The notes under the pieces are model-generated. The model was not told where the DNA came from. It saw nothing but the letters and a program-made list of their open reading frames with translations, and searched no databases. From Saccoglossus kowalevskii (Eukaryota > Hemichordata > Enteropneusta > Harrimaniidae): a stretch of DNA of 64,000 nucleotides. Each line of letters begins with the position of its first letter. Position 1 is the stretch's first letter. Where the stretch lies: NCBI RefSeq assembly GCF_000003605.2, contig NW_003147276.1:358118-422117 (forward strand). The letters run 5' to 3'. Positions 57,701-63,700 of this stretch are shown in pieces. Both the position numbers and the translations under genes were made by a program.

Positions 57701-60700
57701 TATGAATACACTGTACTGATATATACAAATAAAATGTGATTTTATGGATTTCTTGTTGGAATCAAAATTAGAAAACATCAGAATCAGCTAAACCTACAAT
57801 ATATTGTGTGAATAGAATACATGACAAATGAAATTTACAACTATTAATTATTACAATGGTGTGGTGTTCTCATGTCAACTGTTCCAAGATTCATAAACTA
57901 GCTTGGTCATATCTCAATGCATACTAAAATGTATTGTCAAACAGGTGAGTTGAGAGACACCAATATTAGTACAAAGGGGAAAACAAGAAAATGAATGATT
58001 AGGAGCACAGAAAATAATTCCATGCCAGGTATGCTGCATTAACAAAGTAGGGGAACATTAACAAACATAAATATTGACTTACATGCATTATATACTACAA
58101 GACAAAAGCACCGATATATGAAGAAGTGTATAAAATTCAGAGTGATGTGTGACCATGTCCATGTTAAATACATAACTTTGTGTGTAAAGCAGTATGCCAT
58201 GGTAACATTCAATGACAGCCAATGCATTTCAGGCTGCATTATCAACATGTGATTATTATTACATGATATTTAATTTCACTACTGTGCATGACGCTGAGTA
58301 AATATGCCACCAAGAGGACAAAAAATACCGTATTTGATCTATTAGAAGTGCACATAAAGAACAGATTACATTTATTATATACTGGATGATTCAAATATAA
58401 TTAATTTTTACCATAGACTTGTTTATGTGCGCTATCAATAGAGAAAATATGGTACGTAAATAAAGCATCATAGATTTGTCATCACATGCATGTATTACTA
58501 TGACTTGGTTCATCTCTGATGGCGCAACTGTCATAACAGCGAATGGGAATGCCCAATGAAGCAATGATGCGGCTTACAATGATGATTTTACAGACAGGAG
58601 AGAGTAGATATAGCGGGGTACAAAGGACAGATGTATGATTGAAAGAAATCTAGTCTAGGATTGATTCCAAGTGACTCAAACCTTGTATGGTCAGTGTTGC
58701 TAATGTTGATGTCATTCCAGCAGGATTAGTTGCTCTGCACTCAAACTCTCCAGCATCTTCAGGAAATACTTCCTCCAATGTGACAGTACAAATGCCGTTG
58801 TCAAAAGTTGTGGAGAATTCTGGAAGCTCTAATAAATTTTCACCATCACGGAACCAAGTAATTTCAGGAGTTGGCATTCCTTCAACTTCACAAACCATCT
58901 TCAGTGGCTGACCATCTTCCACTGTGGTTGATTTTAATGGCCGAACAAAAGATGGTGGTAGCAATGTTACTTCTTTTTTATCTATATCTTTAACTTCTTC
59001 TGTGTCATCGCATACTCTCAATTTTAGTGTGACTTCTTCAGGCAGTTGTTCTGGTCCCTCAATATCAATATCAGCTGTTGAAATATCGGGTGATGGTATA
59101 ACAAATTCAGAAGGTGGTGATATCTGTACTGGTCTGTCAATTTCCATGACTTCTGATGTTACAGGGGTGGTCAAAGTAATAACATCATCATGTGGTTTAA
59201 CGACTTGCTCAAAAAGATCCACCACCACAGGAGATGCCTTTTCTTTATCATCAAGGTGCAATGTGATGTCATCAGGAACTTTGGAATCCCCTTCAATATC
59301 AATCTCAGTTGCAGAAACCTCATGTGATGGTATCTCAATTTCAGATGGTTGTGACATCTGTATTCTAGAAACATCGGTGACCATGGGTGTTGGTTTTTCC
59401 TTCTCACCAACTTGTAGGTGCAATGTGATGTCTTCTGGAAGTCTGGAATCATCTGCAATATCTATCTCAGTAGTGGAAACCTCATGTGATGGTATCTCAA
59501 TTTCAGAAGGTTGTGATATCTGTATTCTTGAAACATCGGTGACCATGGGTGTTGGCTTTTCCTTCTCATCAACTTGTAGATGCAATGTGATGTCTTCCGG
59601 AAGTCTGGAATCATCTTCAATATCTATCTCCTTTGTTGAAACCTCATGTGATGGTATCTCAATTTCAGAAGGTTGTGACATCTGTATGCTTGAAACATCA
59701 GTGACCACAGGTGTTGGTTTTTCCTTCTCACCAACTTGTAGGTGCAATGTGATGTCTTCCGGAAGTCTGGAATCATCTTCAATATCTATCTCAGTAGTGG
59801 AAACCTCATGTGATGGTATCTCAATTTCAGAAGGTTGTGACATCTGTATTCTTGAAACATCGGTGACCACAGGTGTTGGTTTTTCCTTCTCACCAACTTC
59901 AAGGTGCAATGTGATATCTTCTNNNNNNNNNNNNNNNNNNNNNNNNNNNNNNNNNNNNNNNNNNNNNNNNNNNNNNNNNNNNNNNNNNNNNNNNGATTGT
60001 GATATTTGTATTCTCGAAACATCGGTGACCATGGGTGTTGGCTTTTCCTTCTCCCCAACTGTTAGGTGCAATGTGATATCTTTTGGAAGTCTGGAATCAT
60101 CTTCAATATCTATCTCAGTTGTGGAAACCTCATGTGATGGTATCTCAATCTCAGAAGGTTGTGATATCTGAATCGGTATGCCCATTTCCATAACTTCTGT
60201 TATCATAGGGGTCGCCATAGTAATAATATCATCAACCTGTGGTTCAACAAATTCATCATAAATTTCCTCCACTATAGGTGTTGTCATTTTTGTGTCGAAT
60301 TGAAGCTGCAATGATGGGTATTCAGTCACATCATCAATCTCCTCAATAACAGGGGTAACTACTTTTGGCTCTTCTGCAGATTGTTGAAGTAATGTATCAT
60401 CAATTTGGAGCTTCAAAGTTACTTCTTCAGTAAGTCCAGGAGATTCATCAATATCTACTGTGGTCATCTCATGGGATGTCTTTTCCAGAGAAACTTCAAA
60501 ACGTGCTTCAAATGGCTTTTTCACTTGAGATATGTCTGTTTCTTTAATATCTTCAGGCAATGTCACTTTTTGCTGTACTGCAAATGTAGGTTCATCCTTT
60601 GGTCGAGGAATATCTAAGTGAAACTCAACCTCTTCTGGCTGTTGTAGGACAGAGTCAACCAATACTTCTATTTGAGATGATTCTCGTTCATCTTCAGATG

Positions 60701-63700
60701 GTACACTTGGAACCACTGTCTTTTGCAGATTAAGCCCATCTATTGATACCTCACTAATAGGTCCATAGAGCTCATCTATGTTAAGCTGAATTTCAAACTC
60801 CTCAGGTAGTTGCGGTGATGACTCAATCTCCATTTCTGTACTAGATATTTCAGTCAGTGTTTCATCTGCAACACCTGGTTCTGATATTTCATACTCTATC
60901 ATTCCCATATCGATACTATCCCGAGTAGCTTCATCTGATTCTGAACAGACTAATATCTCTTCTGGTAGCAAAGATGGTCTTTCTGGTTTCAAACCTGCAG
61001 ATGATATCTCAGTGTCTGGTCGTGGCACTTCAATAGACATCCTGATATCACCAACATCAATTTCACGTGGAAGGCAAGGAGGCTGATCAAGCTCGAGTTC
61101 AGTAATTGACACTTCAGTAACAGAGTCATCAGGTTCTGTTGGAGTGTATGCTGTGTCAAAATCATCCAAGATATGGTCAAGTTCATCTAGGTCTAGATTA
61201 ACCAAAACCAATAATAAAATAACATGCATGTGTTATCAGGACTCACTTCACACTGCATTTGCCACAGAAGTCTTCACAACAATGGACAATATTTTTGTAA
61301 TAGAATCAGAATGTGATAATAAAAATATAATGCAATGAGTACTGAATTGCTCAGACTATTGTGGCAAAATGCTTTCACCAAAAAACTAAGAAAACATTAT
61401 AAGGATTATTATTTGATAATGGTAAAAGTAAAAGGAATTGTCACTATAGAATTATTAGGAGCCACACAATATATGATTTGCTTACCTCTAACAACAAGAT
61501 CACCTGTACAAGCAGCTTCACCAGCAGGATTGACAGCCTTCAAGTAATCTTACCCGCATCTTCTGGGAATACTTCAGGCAACTCTAGTGTACATGTACCA
61601 TCATTCGCACGGCGAATCTTGTAGTCTGGTCCATGCTCAATAGGTTTGTTGTTCAGTAGCCATGTCACTTCAGGGAGAGGTTTGCCAGTTACAGTGCATT
61701 CAAAAGTAACTCTTTCACCATCCAGAACACTCTGGCTCTCAAAAACTTTGGTCACATTTGGTGGTTCATATTTATCCATATCTAATGTAAATTCAATGTC
61801 CTGTAGAGGTGTTTCGATTTGGAATTCTTGAGACACAGTCTCCGTCTTTTGTGGAACAACTTCACTTGTACTCGTCACTGTTGTTGTCACTTTCTCTGAA
61901 ATTGTAGTTACTTCATGTATACTTTCTTCTGCACTTTCAAATTCTGAAAAAGAAATTGTATAATGTGAAGATGTCAGCTAACAAACACACTTTATAATTG
62001 TTCTGTAAGAAACTTGGAAAATAGAAACTTTATATGTGCAAAGTGCAAAAAGAATGATGTGTACAAAGATGATAAATTCAAACCCACAGCAATGAGTGAG
62101 ATGGAATAAGATAAAGAAGCTTACAACCCAACACCAAAACGATTTACTGACCACATAAAAACTATTTATTAGGTGGGACAACCTTAACATTAGTAACCAA
62201 TACTGAAGAGTTCCATATCAAACCTTTAAGGACAACTGTGATATCAGCCCCATATGTAGTTTTACCAACACAATTTGATGCTTCCACTTTGTAATGGCCG
62301 ATATCTTTGTTTCCAAAATGCTTTATAATAAGTTTCCCAGTTCCATCTAATTTGTCCACAATGTATACATTGTCATCTGGTTGTAAGAATCGTCCATCTT
62401 TAAACCATGTGAGCATAGGGGTTGGCACACCATCAGCTTTACAGGTTAAGATTACAGTTGAGCCAAATACAGCTTCAAAATCGTCTGGCGTTTCAATAAA
62501 CCTAGGTAAACTAGCTTCTATTGATTTTCTCATTTCTACACTACTCTGTGATTTTATTGATGATGTACGTAAACGTTTTGGAGAATCTATTAGGTCTAAT
62601 TCAACAGCAATCCCCCGTGGATATTCAGCCCCAATACTACTTAGATCAGTATCATCTCCATTATCATCATGATCATGCAGTTCAAATGACAAAGTCATTT
62701 CAAATGGGTCAAGTTTTGATGAGTCTGATTCTGAGTTAATTTCATCTTTTGTTGTCTGCGTATAAAACTGAGTATCATGATTAGTTGTGGACTTGGTTAT
62801 GTAAAATGGATGTTCTATTTCTTTGCTGTGAGGCTTGATGATGGCTTCCTGTAGCTCTGTTTCATCAGTGTCGTCTCTTACACGCTGAATAGTCATCACT
62901 TCTTCATCACTTTCAAATAGAATTTCTTCGATAACATGTGTCATATCACGCCGGGTGACAGTTTTACTTTCATAAATCTCAGTCTGAAAATCTAATTTTT
63001 CTGGATCCAGCTCATCAGTGACAGGTTGCACTTTGCCATCACTTGGAATGTATTCAGCTCCATCTGAGGTGGATGATGAACTTCGCTGACTTTCTGATTC
63101 TAACTCTAATGAAAAGCAACCATTCAATCAATCATAAAAAAAAAAAACAATTCAAAGGAATTTAACCTGCATTTTCATAGTATTAATATATCATGTGTAT
63201 TTTATGTCAACAGCAAGCCTCCAGTTTGGCTATAAATTACATATACCACAGTCTTCTGAGATAGCAAAGAAAGATAAATATGTTGCAATGGATGGGTAGA
63301 AAGTGAAGCAGAAATAACAATCAAAAGAATACATATATAGAGAATTATACGATGAATATTATAATCATTAATAGCTAAACTAATTACAAGGTAAGTAAGC
63401 CTGAACTTAACCTATTTTATTATTATTTCATGTAAATTTGTTCATATATATATTATATTTCTCCATAAGTGATTTCTTGTTTATCAAAATTAAGTTTATT
63501 TTTTGCACACATTTTAGTCCGCATTTGTTCATTTTTCCTCATAATTTGAAGATAAACTGTAGTACTTTCTCCAAAATGAATATTGCCTGGGCCCTTTTAC
63601 ATAAACCCCACTTATTTGAAAATATAAGAAAAGACAGACAGCAATATGCATGAAGGTGTATGTATGAAGGCATGAACTGTATTTTCTCTACTAGGAGTGC

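Noticed and set aside
58924-60171. 415-residue plus-strand ORF
   Set aside because: Antisense shadow of the 162-bp coding repeat of exon 4.
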